Assembly (NCBI GenBank): GCA_002686685.1
Contig: NYYG01000030.1
Coordinates: 1-6,559 of the forward strand
DNA: 6,559 bases
From: SAR116 cluster bacterium
GTDB taxonomy: Bacteria; Pseudomonadota; Alphaproteobacteria; Puniceispirillales; Puniceispirillaceae
Direction of reading: 5' to 3'
The notes beneath the pieces are model-generated. The model saw nothing but the letters and a program-made list of their open reading frames with translations, ran no database searches and was not told the origin of the DNA. Shown here one piece after another: positions 1 to 6,559 of the stretch; position 1 is the first letter of the stretch, and each line of letters begins with the position of its first letter. The translations under genes and the position numbers were made by a program.

Positions 1-2248
1 CCCCTGTATAGGTGGCCGGATTGGACCGTGGTGTGCGCCCGATGGGTGACTGGTCGATATCGACGACCTTGTCCAGCAGTTCGGCGCCAAGGATGGATTT
101 GTGTGGTGCCGGCATTTCGCGTGCTTTGTGCAGGCGGCGCGCCAGTCCCTTCCACAAGGTTTCCAGCACCAGCGTCGACTTGCCGCCGCCCGAAACACCG
201 GTCACACAGGTCAGCACGCCAAGCGGAAAATCGACGGTCACATCATGCAGGTTGTTGCCGCTGGCGGCTTCGACTCGCACCCGCCGCCCTTTTTTGGCCT
301 TGCGGCGCGTTTTCGGAACCGCAATGGCCCGCTTTCCGGACAGATACTGTCCTGTCAGAGATTCCGTACTGTCGAGGATCTGCTGTGGTGTACCGGCGGC
401 AATCACCTGGCCGCCATGAACACCCGCTCCGGGTCCCATATCAATCACATAATCGGCCAGCCGAATGGAATCCTCGTCATGTTCCACAACCAGCACGGTG
501 TTGCCGAGATCGCGCAGCCTGACCAGTGTTGCCAGCAGCCGGTCATTGTCGCGCTGGTGCAGGCCAATGGATGGCTCGTCCAGAACATACAGCACGCCTG
601 TCAGTCCCGATCCAATTTGAGAGGCAAGGCGGATACGCTGTGATTCGCCACCGGACAATGTGCCGGAATTGCGCGCCATCGACAGATAGCCAAGCCCGAC
701 ATTCACAAGAAAGCCGAGCCGTTCGTTAATTTCCTTCAAAATCCGCGATGCGATTTCCGATTCCTGCCCCTGCAGCCGGTCATTCAGGCCGGCAAACCAG
801 TCCCGCGCATCGCCAATCGACAGGCGTGAGATGTCTGAAATGTCGTGGTCTGCCACCTTCACAGCCAGCGCCTCGGGCTTCAGCCGTTTCCCGCCACAGG
901 CCTCGCAAGGGTGATTGGCCCTGAACTTTTCCAGCTCCTCGCGTACCCAGGATGAATCCGTCTCGCGATAGCGGCGAGCAAGGTTCGGCATGATGCCTTC
1001 GAAAGGACGCTTGGTCTTGTAGGACCGCATACCATCATCAAATTCCATGGTGACGGGGATCGTGCCGGACCCGTGCAGGATGATTGACCGGACTTCGGAA
1101 TCCAGCTCTCCAAAGGGCATGTCGAGCGAGAAATTGAACTGTCTGGCAAGTGATTCCAGTGTCTGGATGTAATAACGCGAACTGCTGGAGGCCCAGGGTG
1201 CCAAGGCCCCGCCGCGCAGTGTCTGGCGGGAATCCGGCACGACCAGCATCTCGTCGAAATGACTGCTGACCCCCAATCCATCACAGGTGGGACAGGCGCC
1301 GAACGGATTGTTGAATGAAAAAAGACGCGGTTCAATCTCGTCAATCGTGAAGCCGGATACCGGGCAGGCAAAATTCGCAGAAAAGACAGTCCGTGCCTCG
1401 GTGTCGGCATTATCCGCAAAAGCCAGCCCCTCTGTCAGGGCCAGCGCTGTTTCCAGTGAATCGGCAAGGCGGGTCGCCAGTTCATCTGCGTCGCCGCGAA
1501 TGACCAGACGGTCAACCACGACCTCTATGTCATGCTTGCGCTTTTTGTCGAGAGTCGGCGTCGCATCAAGATCGTAGATTTCACCATCAATGCGAACACG
1601 GCTAAAACCCTTGCGGTGGAATTCGGACAGTTCCTTGCGGTATTCGCCCTTGCGCCCCCGCACGACCGGCGCGAGCAGGTAGAGGCGTGTGCCATCCTCC
1701 ATCCCAAGCAGGATATCAACCATCTGGCTGACGGTCTGGCTTTTGATCGGCAGGCCTGTGGCGGGCGAGTACGGAATCCCGACACGCGCCCACAGCAGGC
1801 GCATATAGTCATAAATCTCGGTCACGGTACCGACGGTCGAGCGCGGATTGCGCGAGGTTGTTTTCTGTTCAATCGAGATGGCGGGTGACAGCCCTTCAAT
1901 AAGGTCCACATCCGGCTTTTGCATCATTTCGAGGAATTGCCGGGCATAGGCCGAGAGCGATTCGACATAACGGCGTTGCCCTTCGGCATAGATAGTGTCG
2001 AAGGCAAGCGAGGATTTGCCAGACCCCGACAGCCCGGTCAGGACAACAAGGCGGTCGCGTGGCAGATCGATACTGACATCGGCAAGATTGTGCTCACGGG
2101 CACCACGCACGGAAATAACACGCGGTTCGGTGCGGGCCTCTAACGATGCATCTGCGGGCGGATGAATGTCTCCACTGCGTGTTAACAGCGCGCCGCTATC
2201 GGCATGCCGGCTGTTGGCATCGGGGCTTTTCTTGGTTTCATTTGGCAT
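1..2248 (-). CDS. uvrA: UvrA, excinuclease ABC subunit A (partial, C-terminus beyond left edge)
   Basis: UvrA is the cytoplasmic ATPase dimer that recognises bulky DNA lesions and loads UvrB in nucleotide excision repair. The minus-strand frame is open from an ATG at 2248 to the window edge, giving 749 codons with no internal stop. Visible landmarks in order: RGAREHNL from residue 48; Walker [10 protein letters not shown] (72-80); first zinc-module region with C295 and C319-x2-C322; a CEAC pair (448-451); ABC signature LSGGESQ (531-537); Walker B ending in D557-E558; second Walker [10 protein letters not shown] (684-692); and the family block [18 protein letters not shown] at the edge. E. coli UvrA has 940 residues, so roughly 230-250 are missing, including the second signature, the second Walker B and the C-terminal zinc module. 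The partner Cys of C295 is Ser298. Relative to E. coli there are about 40 extra N-terminal residues and no clear Shine-Dalgarno, so the start is less certain than the identity. Confidence 0.97.
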   Translation of the reverse strand, partial: MPNETKKSPDANSRHADSGALLTRSGDIHPPADASLEARTEPRVISVRGAREHNLADVSIDLPRDRLVVLTGLSGSGKSSLAFDTIYAEGQRRYVESLSAYARQFLEMMQKPDVDLIEGLSPAISIEQKTTSRNPRSTVGTVTEIYDYMRLLWARVGIPYSPATGLPIKSQTVSQMVDILLGMEDGTRLYLLAPVVRGRKGEYRKELSEFHRKGFSRVRIDGEIYDLDATPTLDKKRKHDIEVVVDRLVIRGDADELATRLADSLETALALTEGLAFADNADTEARTVFSANFACPVSGFTIDEIEPRLFSFNNPFGACPTCDGLGVSSHFDEMLVVPDSRQTLRGGALAPWASSSSRYYIQTLESLARQFNFSLDMPFGELDSEVRSIILHGSGTIPVTMEFDDGMRSYKTKRPFEGIMPNLARRYRETDSSWVREELEKFRANHPCEACGGKRLKPEALAVKVADHDISDISRLSIGDARDWFAGLNDRLQGQESEIASRILKEINERLGFLVNVGLGYLSMARNSGTLSGGESQRIRLASQIGSGLTGVLYVLDEPSIGLHQRDNDRLLATLVRLRDLGNTVLVVEHDEDSIRLADYVIDMGPGAGVHGGQVIAAGTPQQILDSTESLTGQYLSGKRAIAVPKTRRKAKKGRRVRVEAASGNNLHDVTVDFPLGVLTCVTGVSGGGKSTLVLETLWKGLARRLHKAREMPAPHKSILGAELLDKVVDIDQSPIGRTPRSNPATYTG

Positions 2249-2306
2249 GGCGCGATCATAATCTGCGGGACACACAGCGACCAGCGAAATCAGACCGCCA
2301 GTCGGT

Positions 2307-2321
2307 GAACCCAAAAGGATA
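2307..2321. promoter_or_regulatory. possible degenerate LexA (SOS) box between uvrA and ssb
   Basis: Alphaproteobacterial LexA binds a direct repeat, GTTC-N7-GTTC (GAAC-N7-GAAC on the other strand). Here the plus strand reads GAAC, a 7-base spacer CCAAAAG, then GATA. One half-site is exact and the other matches two of four bases, with the correct spacing and an A-rich spacer like known sites. It lies 59 bp upstream of the uvrA start and about 104 bp upstream of the ssb start. This is where an operator shared by the divergent pair would be expected. The degenerate second half makes this a candidate only. Confidence 0.3.
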
Positions 2322-2330
2322 ATTGTATGC

Positions 2331-2360
2331 TTGTCACATGTGCATCCGGGCAGGTAATCT
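2331..2360 (+). promoter_or_regulatory. possible ssb promoter
   Basis: TTGTCA at 2331-2336 resembles a sigma-70 -35 box (TTGACA, five of six). TAATCT at 2355-2360, after an 18-base spacer, matches the -10 consensus at only three of six positions. It would leave a leader of roughly 55-60 bases before the ssb start. The weak -10 keeps this tentative. A promoter for uvrA on the other strand must also lie in 2249-2424, but I could only see an isolated TACAAT-like -10 (minus strand, 2327-2322) without a matching -35. Confidence 0.25.
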
Positions 2361-2407
2361 AAAGACCTTACCAGTGCTTTTTTGGCAAAAATCCACAAAA
2401 TCCGCGC

Positions 2408-2415
2408 AAGGGAGG
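2408..2415 (+). promoter_or_regulatory. ssb ribosome binding site
   Basis: AAGGGAGG lies 9 bases before the ATG at 2425. It is a strong Shine-Dalgarno match and settles the ssb start against the in-frame upstream TTG. Confidence 0.8.
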
Positions 2416-2424
2416 CAGGCAGCC

Positions 2425-2940
2425 ATGGCAGGCAGTGTGAACAAGGTGATTCTGGTGGGTAATCTCGGCAGAGATCCGGAAATCAGAAACACCCAGGACG
2501 GCGCCAAGATCGTACAATTGTCGATTGCAACCTCTGAGCGCTGGAAAGACCGCAATACGGGCGAGCCACGTGAACGTACTGAATGGCACCGCGTTGTGAT
2601 CTTTAACGAAAATCTGGGACGTGTGGCCGAGCAATATCTGCGCAAGGGATCAAGTGTCTATCTTGAAGGCCAGTTGCAGACACGCAAATGGACTGATCAG
2701 CAGGGTGTCGAGAAATATACGACCGAGGTTGTGCTGCAGCGTTATCGCGGTGAATTGACCTTGCTGGGCGGTCGCGGTGATGCTGCTGGCGGTGGCTTTG
2801 GCGACAGTGCTGGCGGTAATATGGGGGGTGGCGGCTACGGTGCCGGCGCCCCTGCTGCAGCGCCAAGCGCGCCTGCTGCCCCGGCCACCCCGCCACCTAT
2901 GCATGGTGGTGATAATATAGATGATGATATTCCGTTTTAA
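2425..2940 (+). CDS. ssb: SSB, single-stranded DNA-binding protein
   Basis: This protein binds and protects single-stranded DNA in replication, recombination and repair, and recruits partners through its C-terminal tip. It has 171 residues; E. coli SSB has 178. Residues 1 to about 112 form the OB-fold, beginning [19 protein letters not shown]. The aromatic residues that stack on DNA in E. coli (W40, W54, F60, W88) correspond to W40, W54, F60 and W89. Residues 115-160 are a disordered linker, first Gly-rich, then Ala/Pro-rich. The protein ends in the canonical acidic tip DDDIPF. The ATG at 2425 is chosen because AAGGGAGG (2408-2415) sits 9 bases upstream and the protein then starts at the family's usual N-terminus. 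The frame stays open upstream to a TTG at 2323, but that extension has no family counterpart. It is transcribed away from uvrA and is followed directly by a terminator. Confidence 0.97.
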   Translation: MAGSVNKVILVGNLGRDPEIRNTQDGAKIVQLSIATSERWKDRNTGEPRERTEWHRVVIFNENLGRVAEQYLRKGSSVYLEGQLQTRKWTDQQGVEKYTTEVVLQRYRGELTLLGGRGDAAGGGFGDSAGGNMGGGGYGAGAPAAAPSAPAAPATPPPMHGGDNIDDDIPF

Positions 2941-2966
2941 ATCAATATACTGATTGGAAAACTTAA

Positions 2967-3004
2967 ACCGGTGTCCGAGATCTATTCGGGCGCCGGTAAT
3001 TTTT
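2967..3004 (+). terminator. Rho-independent terminator of ssb
   Basis: A 12-bp stem pairs 2967-2978 (ACCGGTGTCCGA) with 2986-2997 (TCGGGCGCCGGT), including two G-T wobble pairs, around a 7-base loop. It is followed by AATTTTT (2998-3004). It starts 26 bases after the ssb stop codon and separates ssb from gyrA as transcription units. The T-run lies only on the plus-strand exit side, so it acts on rightward transcripts. Confidence 0.85.
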
Positions 3005-3023
3005 GTCAGAAAACAACAATATT

Positions 3024-3057
3024 TTGGGGTTTTCAGCGTGTATGTGGTATATATGTT
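3024..3057 (+). promoter_or_regulatory. possible gyrA promoter region
   Basis: After the ssb terminator comes an AT-rich stretch with two poor candidate hexamer pairs. One is TTGGGG (3024-3029) with TATATA (3048-3053) at 18 bases. The other is TTTTCA (3030-3035) with TATGTT (3052-3057) at 16 bases. Neither is strong, but gyrA needs its own promoter because the terminator upstream looks efficient, and this is the only AT-rich segment in the gap. The exact boxes are uncertain. Confidence 0.35.
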
Positions 3058-3065
3058 GTAGGTAT

Positions 3066-3094
3066 TCGCGGGTCTGATCTCGCGGTGTCTGATC
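3066..3094 (+). repeat. 14/15-bp tandem duplication in the gyrA leader
   Basis: Unit 1 (3066-3079) reads TCGCGGGTCTGATC and unit 2 (3080-3094) reads TCGCGGTGTCTGATC. They abut directly and are identical except for one inserted T in the second. The pair ends 28 bases before the gyrA TTG start, so it lies in the probable 5' leader. It also lies inside the loop of an inverted repeat, GCGGGT (3068-3073) with ACCCGC (3103-3108). It could be a duplicated operator or simply a replication-slippage duplication. Confidence 0.75.
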
Positions 3095-3122
3095 GACGAT
3101 AAACCCGCATCAAGAGACTGTT

Positions 3123-5816
3123 TTGTCCGACATAGTCCCACCATCTACCGAACCGTCCAGCCCGACGATTTCCATTTCCGAGGAGATGCGGAAATCCTAT
3201 CTCGATTATGCCATGAGCGTAATCGTCTCACGGGCCTTGCCTGATGTGCGTGACGGGTTAAAGCCGGTACACCGTCGCATCCTGTATGCGATGATGGAGG
3301 GGAATTACGACTGGTCCAAGCCGCCACGCAAATCAGCGCGGATTGTCGGTGATGTGATGGGTAACTATCACCCACATGGCGACAGTTCGATCTATGAGGC
3401 GATGGTGCGGATGGCGCAGTCCTTTTCCATGCGTCTGCCACTTGTCGACGGGCAGGGCAATTTTGGCTCTGTTGACGGTGATCCGCCGGCGGCCATGCGG
3501 TACACCGAATCACGGCTGGCGCGCGCCGCCGAGAGCCTGCTGCGCGATATTGACAAAGAGACAGTTGAATTCGGCGCCAATTATGACGAGACGCAGCTTG
3601 AGCCGATGGTGCTGCCAGCGGAATATCCCAATCTGCTGGTCAATGGTGCAAATGGCATCGCCGTTGGTATGGCGACAAATATACCGCCGCATAATCCTGG
3701 CGAGGTAATTTCGGCCTGTGAGGCCTATATCCGCAACCCTGGCATCACCGTCGAGGAATTGCTGGACATTGTTCCCGGGCCCGATTTCCCGACGGGTGCG
3801 CTGATTATGGGGCGCGCAGGCATTCGCGATGCCTATACCACCGGACGGGGATCTGTGATCATGCGGGCGCGGGCCGAGGTGGTTACGGATTCGCGCGACC
3901 GAGAGTCCATCATCGTTCACGAAATCCCTTATCAGGTGAACAAGGCACAGCTTCTTGAGCGCGTTGGTGAACTTGTCCGTGAAAAGACAATCGAAGGCAT
4001 TTCGGACATCCGGGACGAATCCGACCGCACCGGCATGCGGGTGGTGATTGAGGTAAAGCGCGATTCGTCGGGTGATGTGGTGTTGAACCAGCTGTATCGC
4101 CATACGCGCCTGCAGACGAGCTTTCCGGTCAATATGCTGGCGATGAATGCCGGCCGCCCGGTGCAGATGGGCCTGAAAGACGTCATTTCCGCCTTTTGTG
4201 ACTTCCGCAAGGAAGTCATCACAAAACGGTCGGTTTATTTGCTTGGCAAGGCGCGGGAACGCGCCCATGTGCTGGCCGGTCTGATGGTGGCGCTGGCCTC
4301 GATTGACGAGGTGATCGAGTTGATCCGCCGCGCCCCCGATACGGAAACCGCCCGCAACGAGCTGTGCGCGCGGCGCTGGCCAGCGGCCGAAGTTGAGGCC
4401 TTTATCACCTTGATTGATGATCCGGGGCATGAGGTCATCAATGGTGAGTATATGCTTTCAGAAACGCAGGCGCGCGCCATTCTTGATCTGCGTCTGCAGC
4501 GTTTGACCGGAATGGAGCGCGAAAAGCTGGCAGATGAGACTCGCGAGCTTGCCGGCAAGATTGCTGACTATCTGGATATTCTGGGCTCGGTAGAGCGTGT
4601 AAACGAAGTCGTCCTTGAAGAGCTTGCCGCTACGCGTGAACGGCTTGATGATCCGCGTCGCACCGAAATTTCGGACCAGCTTGTCGATCAGGATGATGAG
4701 GATCTGATCCAGCAGGAAGATATGGTGGTGACGGTCAGCCACAGGGGGTACATCAAGCGCGTGCCTTTGTCTGTCTATCGCGCCCAGCGGCGCGGCGGCA
4801 AAGGGCGTGCGGGCATGAAGACACGGGACGAGGATTTTGTCACACAGCTATTTGTGGCCAACACCCATACGCCGATCCTGTTCTTTACCTCAAAAGGCAT
4901 GGTGTATCAGCTGAAATGCTATCGCCTGCCCGAGGCTGCGCCACAATCGCTTGGCAAGGCGATGGTGAATATCCTGCCGATCGAGCCTGACGAGACAATC
5001 AACACCGTTATGCCGATGCCGGCTGACCAGTCCAGCTGGGATGACCTGCATATCATGTTCGCCACCGCATCCGGCAATATTCGCCGCAACCGGTTGAGTG
5101 ATTTCACCAACATCATGCGCAATGGCAAGATTGCGATGAAGTTGGATGAGGGGGATGAGCTCGTCGGGGTGGCACCCTGCAGCGAGAATGACGATGTGCT
5201 GCTCGCAACGCGCAATGGCAAGGCAATCCGGTTTGCGGTGGATGCGGTGCGTGTGTTCCGTGGACGCGGCAGCACCGGCGTGCGTGGCATCCGGCTATTG
5301 GGAGATGACCGGGTTGTATCGATGTCGATCATTTCAGATATCGAACGCGAATTTGTGCTGTCCGTCACCGAGAATGGATATGGCAAGCGCACGGCCATCG
5401 GCGATTACCGCCGCACAGGGCGGGGTGGCCAGGGCGTTGCCAACATCGAGACAAGTGATCGCAATGGCCGCGTGATGGCCAGCTTTACAGTTTTTGAGGA
5501 AGACCAGTTGATGCTGGTTACCAATCATGGACAGATCATCCGCATCCGCGTGCATGGCGGTGAGGGCGATTCCATCCGGATCGCCGGTCGCAAGACGCAA
5601 GGCGTACGACTGTTTGACGTTTCAGGTGATGCGGATGAACGCGTCGTATCTGCCGGTCTGATCCGCGATGCTGACGATGCTGACGATGATGATGAGGGGG
5701 ATGCCGCAGGTGATGAAGACAACACCGCCGAAAATGCAGATGAAAGCTCCGCTGATGCTGGAGCCGAGAATCCGGATGTTGCATCAGATGATTCGCCGTC
5801 GGGGGACGAGGCATGA
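3123..5816 (+). CDS. gyrA: GyrA, DNA gyrase subunit A
   Basis: GyrA cuts and rejoins the gate DNA segment in the GyrA2GyrB2 gyrase that introduces negative supercoils using ATP. It has 897 residues (E. coli 875). The breakage-rejoining domain covers about residues 20-510, opening with [21 protein letters not shown]. The catalytic pair is R126-Y127 within AAMRYTE (E. coli R121-Y122). The quinolone region reads [17 protein letters not shown], giving S88 and E92 at the E. coli 83 and 87 positions. The C-terminal beta-pinwheel begins near residue 530 and carries the GyrA box QRRGGKG (555-561), which marks gyrase rather than topoisomerase IV ParC. Residues 849-897 are a disordered acidic tail with 22 Asp/Glu and no Lys, Arg or His. 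The start is a TTG, supported by AAGAGA (3112-3117) and the family-typical 'MSD' opening; the first in-frame ATG (3183) would trim the conserved N-terminus. The stop overlaps the coaD start. Confidence 0.98.
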   Translation: MSDIVPPSTEPSSPTISISEEMRKSYLDYAMSVIVSRALPDVRDGLKPVHRRILYAMMEGNYDWSKPPRKSARIVGDVMGNYHPHGDSSIYEAMVRMAQSFSMRLPLVDGQGNFGSVDGDPPAAMRYTESRLARAAESLLRDIDKETVEFGANYDETQLEPMVLPAEYPNLLVNGANGIAVGMATNIPPHNPGEVISACEAYIRNPGITVEELLDIVPGPDFPTGALIMGRAGIRDAYTTGRGSVIMRARAEVVTDSRDRESIIVHEIPYQVNKAQLLERVGELVREKTIEGISDIRDESDRTGMRVVIEVKRDSSGDVVLNQLYRHTRLQTSFPVNMLAMNAGRPVQMGLKDVISAFCDFRKEVITKRSVYLLGKARERAHVLAGLMVALASIDEVIELIRRAPDTETARNELCARRWPAAEVEAFITLIDDPGHEVINGEYMLSETQARAILDLRLQRLTGMEREKLADETRELAGKIADYLDILGSVERVNEVVLEELAATRERLDDPRRTEISDQLVDQDDEDLIQQEDMVVTVSHRGYIKRVPLSVYRAQRRGGKGRAGMKTRDEDFVTQLFVANTHTPILFFTSKGMVYQLKCYRLPEAAPQSLGKAMVNILPIEPDETINTVMPMPADQSSWDDLHIMFATASGNIRRNRLSDFTNIMRNGKIAMKLDEGDELVGVAPCSENDDVLLATRNGKAIRFAVDAVRVFRGRGSTGVRGIRLLGDDRVVSMSIISDIEREFVLSVTENGYGKRTAIGDYRRTGRGGQGVANIETSDRNGRVMASFTVFEEDQLMLVTNHGQIIRIRVHGGEGDSIRIAGRKTQGVRLFDVSGDADERVVSAGLIRDADDADDDDEGDAAGDEDNTAENADESSADAGAENPDVASDDSPSGDEA

Positions 5817-6310
5817 CGTCGCGAATAGTCCTTTATCCTGGGACCTTTGATCCGCTGACTTTCGGGCATCTTGATATTATCGAGCGCGCGGCGCGCCTTG
5901 GTGACGAGTTGATAGTGGCGGTGGCATCCAATGCCGGGAAAGGGCCATTGCTGTCCGTTGAGGAACGGACAGCGCTTGTGGCTGGCGAGGGACAGCGTCT
6001 GAGTGACGACGGCACGATCACCACACCTATTCGCGTATTGTCTTTCTCCAGCCTGTTGACAGATCTGGCCCGCGAGCAGCAAGCATCCATCATTGTGCGT
6101 GGTTTGCGTGCTGTTTCTGATTTTGAAATCGAATTTCAAATGGCAAGTATTAACAAGCGCTTGCACGGCGACCTTGAGACAGTATTTCTAATGGCGGCCG
6201 AGCATCAGCATTTTGTTGCATCGCGTTTTGTGAAGGAAGTTCACAAATATGGCGGTGATATTTCCAGCTTTGCACCGGCAAGTGTCGTCCGCAAGATGAA
6301 CAGTCTGTAA
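5813..6310 (+). CDS. coaD: CoaD, phosphopantetheine adenylyltransferase
   Basis: This enzyme transfers AMP from ATP to 4'-phosphopantetheine, giving dephospho-CoA, the penultimate step of coenzyme A synthesis in the cytoplasm. It has 165 residues (E. coli 159), a single Rossmann-like nucleotidyltransferase domain. It opens with [15 protein letters not shown], containing the T/HxGH motif TFGH (16-19). K43 matches the E. coli Lys42 region. [14 protein letters not shown] (96-109) matches the conserved substrate block, with R96, R99 and E107. The C-terminal ISSxLVKE motif is VASRFVKE (135-142), close to the 'ASxLVKE' form I recall from alphaproteobacterial CoaD. Its ATG overlaps the gyrA TGA as ATGA. 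GGGGGA (5801-5806), 6 bases upstream inside gyrA, can serve as Shine-Dalgarno, so translation coupling is likely. The usual eubacterial hexamer is expected but cannot be seen from sequence. Confidence 0.97.
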   Translation: MTSRIVLYPGTFDPLTFGHLDIIERAARLGDELIVAVASNAGKGPLLSVEERTALVAGEGQRLSDDGTITTPIRVLSFSSLLTDLAREQQASIIVRGLRAVSDFEIEFQMASINKRLHGDLETVFLMAAEHQHFVASRFVKEVHKYGGDISSFAPASVVRKMNSL

Positions 6311-6311
6311 A

Positions 6312-6341
6312 CCGCGTCAGGTTTCCAGATGCATGACGCGG
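6312..6341. terminator. inverted repeat between convergent coaD and the unknown gene, possible weak terminator
   Basis: CCGCGTCA (6312-6319) pairs perfectly with TGACGCGG (6334-6341) around a 14-base loop. It begins 2 bases after the coaD stop and includes the stop codon and last codons of the opposing gene. There is no T-run after it on the plus strand. On the minus strand only TTTA follows, so it is a poor classical terminator. It may still slow or protect the ends of both transcripts. Confidence 0.4.
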
Positions 6342-6559
6342 GTGCCTGAGAATGTGAGCGTCTTTGGAGACAGCGTTTTGGTAAACCGAGCAATGTGATC
6401 CTGGATCAACTTCTCGATGGTCGCCTGCGTTGCCTCATCAGGAAATTCCCATATCACGGTTGAGATATGTGGCGCCTGCGCGTTTCGGAAAGCTTGGAAT
6501 TTAACGTTGCTGGTGTCTTTCAGCAATTCAGGCCATTTTGTTTGCAGAATAGATTCGAA
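6317..6559 (-). CDS. unrecognised protein, C-terminal 80 residues (N-terminus beyond right edge)
   Basis: The minus-strand frame is open from the window edge to a TGA at 6319-6317, encoding at least 80 residues ending GTRVMHLET. I do not recognise the family. The visible part has a likely beta strand pair (VKFQAFRN and HISTVIWEF), a helix-like stretch (EATQATIEKLIQDHIARFTKTL) and a final strand (LTFSGTRVMHLE). No signal peptide, membrane segment or cysteine motif is present in this part. The order would suit a small alpha/beta fold such as a dimeric alpha-beta barrel, but that is a guess. A TTG at 6526 could be read as a start, but the frame continues uninterrupted to the edge, so the gene is better treated as truncated. 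It converges on coaD with 6 bases between the stop codons. Confidence 0.65.
   Translation of the reverse strand, partial: FESILQTKWPELLKDTSNVKFQAFRNAQAPHISTVIWEFPDEATQATIEKLIQDHIARFTKTLSPKTLTFSGTRVMHLET

Noticed and set aside
101..643. Plus-strand reading frame opposite uvrA
   Set aside because: The minus strand here encodes conserved UvrA motifs (signature, Walker B, second Walker A); the plus frame is a shadow.
2335..2342. CACATGTG palindrome in the uvrA-ssb gap, considered as an operator
   Set aside because: Symmetry stops at 8 bp and does not match a LexA or other motif I can name.
2353..2372. GGTAA/TTACC hairpin followed by a T-run upstream of ssb, considered as an attenuator or terminator
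   Set aside because: The stem is only 5 bp and AT-rich, and the T-run is separated by several bases, so it would not be stable.
2323..2424. In-frame extension of ssb from a TTG at 2323
   Set aside because: It adds 34 residues with no counterpart in SSB proteins, and the ATG at 2425 has a strong Shine-Dalgarno.
2762..2900. Gly- and Ala/Pro-rich repetitive DNA in ssb
   Set aside because: This is the ordinary low-complexity linker of SSB, not a separate repeat element.
3510..4430. Long antisense reading frame (306 codons) opposite gyrA
   Set aside because: It lies wholly within the well-conserved gyrA coding sequence, its product resembles nothing, and no start signals accompany it. It reflects gyrA codon composition.
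1..6559. Search for a novel defence, mobile or RNA-based system
   Set aside because: No transposase, integrase, terminal repeats, CRISPR-like spacing, tRNA or rRNA signature is visible, and all but about 4% of the window is explained by five genes and short intergenic control regions.

Overview
The window is a chromosomal housekeeping segment from an alphaproteobacterium of moderate G+C. The lineage is inferred from the protein sequences: an Asp-Asp-Ile-Pro-Phe SSB tail, a UvrA with C-P-V-S in its first zinc module and a GGGKST second Walker A, and a CoaD with an 'ASRxVKE' C-terminal motif. It also rests on the gene linkage uvrA / ssb / gyrA / coaD. I cannot place it below class level.

Layout, left to right. 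Positions 1-2248 hold the first 749 codons of uvrA on the minus strand; its C-terminal part lies beyond the left edge. A 176-bp divergent intergenic region (2249-2424) separates it from ssb, which runs rightward (2425-2940). It carries a degenerate alphaproteobacterial LexA-like direct repeat and possible promoters. A strong Rho-independent terminator (2967-3004) closes ssb. A leader follows with an AT-rich possible promoter, a near-perfect 14/15-bp tandem duplication and an enclosing inverted repeat. gyrA (3123-5816) then starts at a TTG and is joined by a 4-base ATGA overlap to coaD (5813-6310). coaD faces a convergent, truncated, unrecognised gene on the minus strand (6317-6559). A GC-rich inverted repeat sits between and across their ends.

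How the genes work together: UvrA (damage recognition in nucleotide excision repair) and SSB (single-strand DNA protection) share a divergent control region, as uvrA and ssb do in E. coli, where both are SOS genes. GyrA is the breakage-rejoining subunit of DNA gyrase. CoaD makes dephospho-CoA and has no direct link to topology, but its overlap with gyrA suggests coupled translation.

I found no mobile element, CRISPR array, RNA gene or recognisably new system. The points most worth a second look are the duplicated gyrA leader, the degenerate LexA-like site and the unknown convergent gene.
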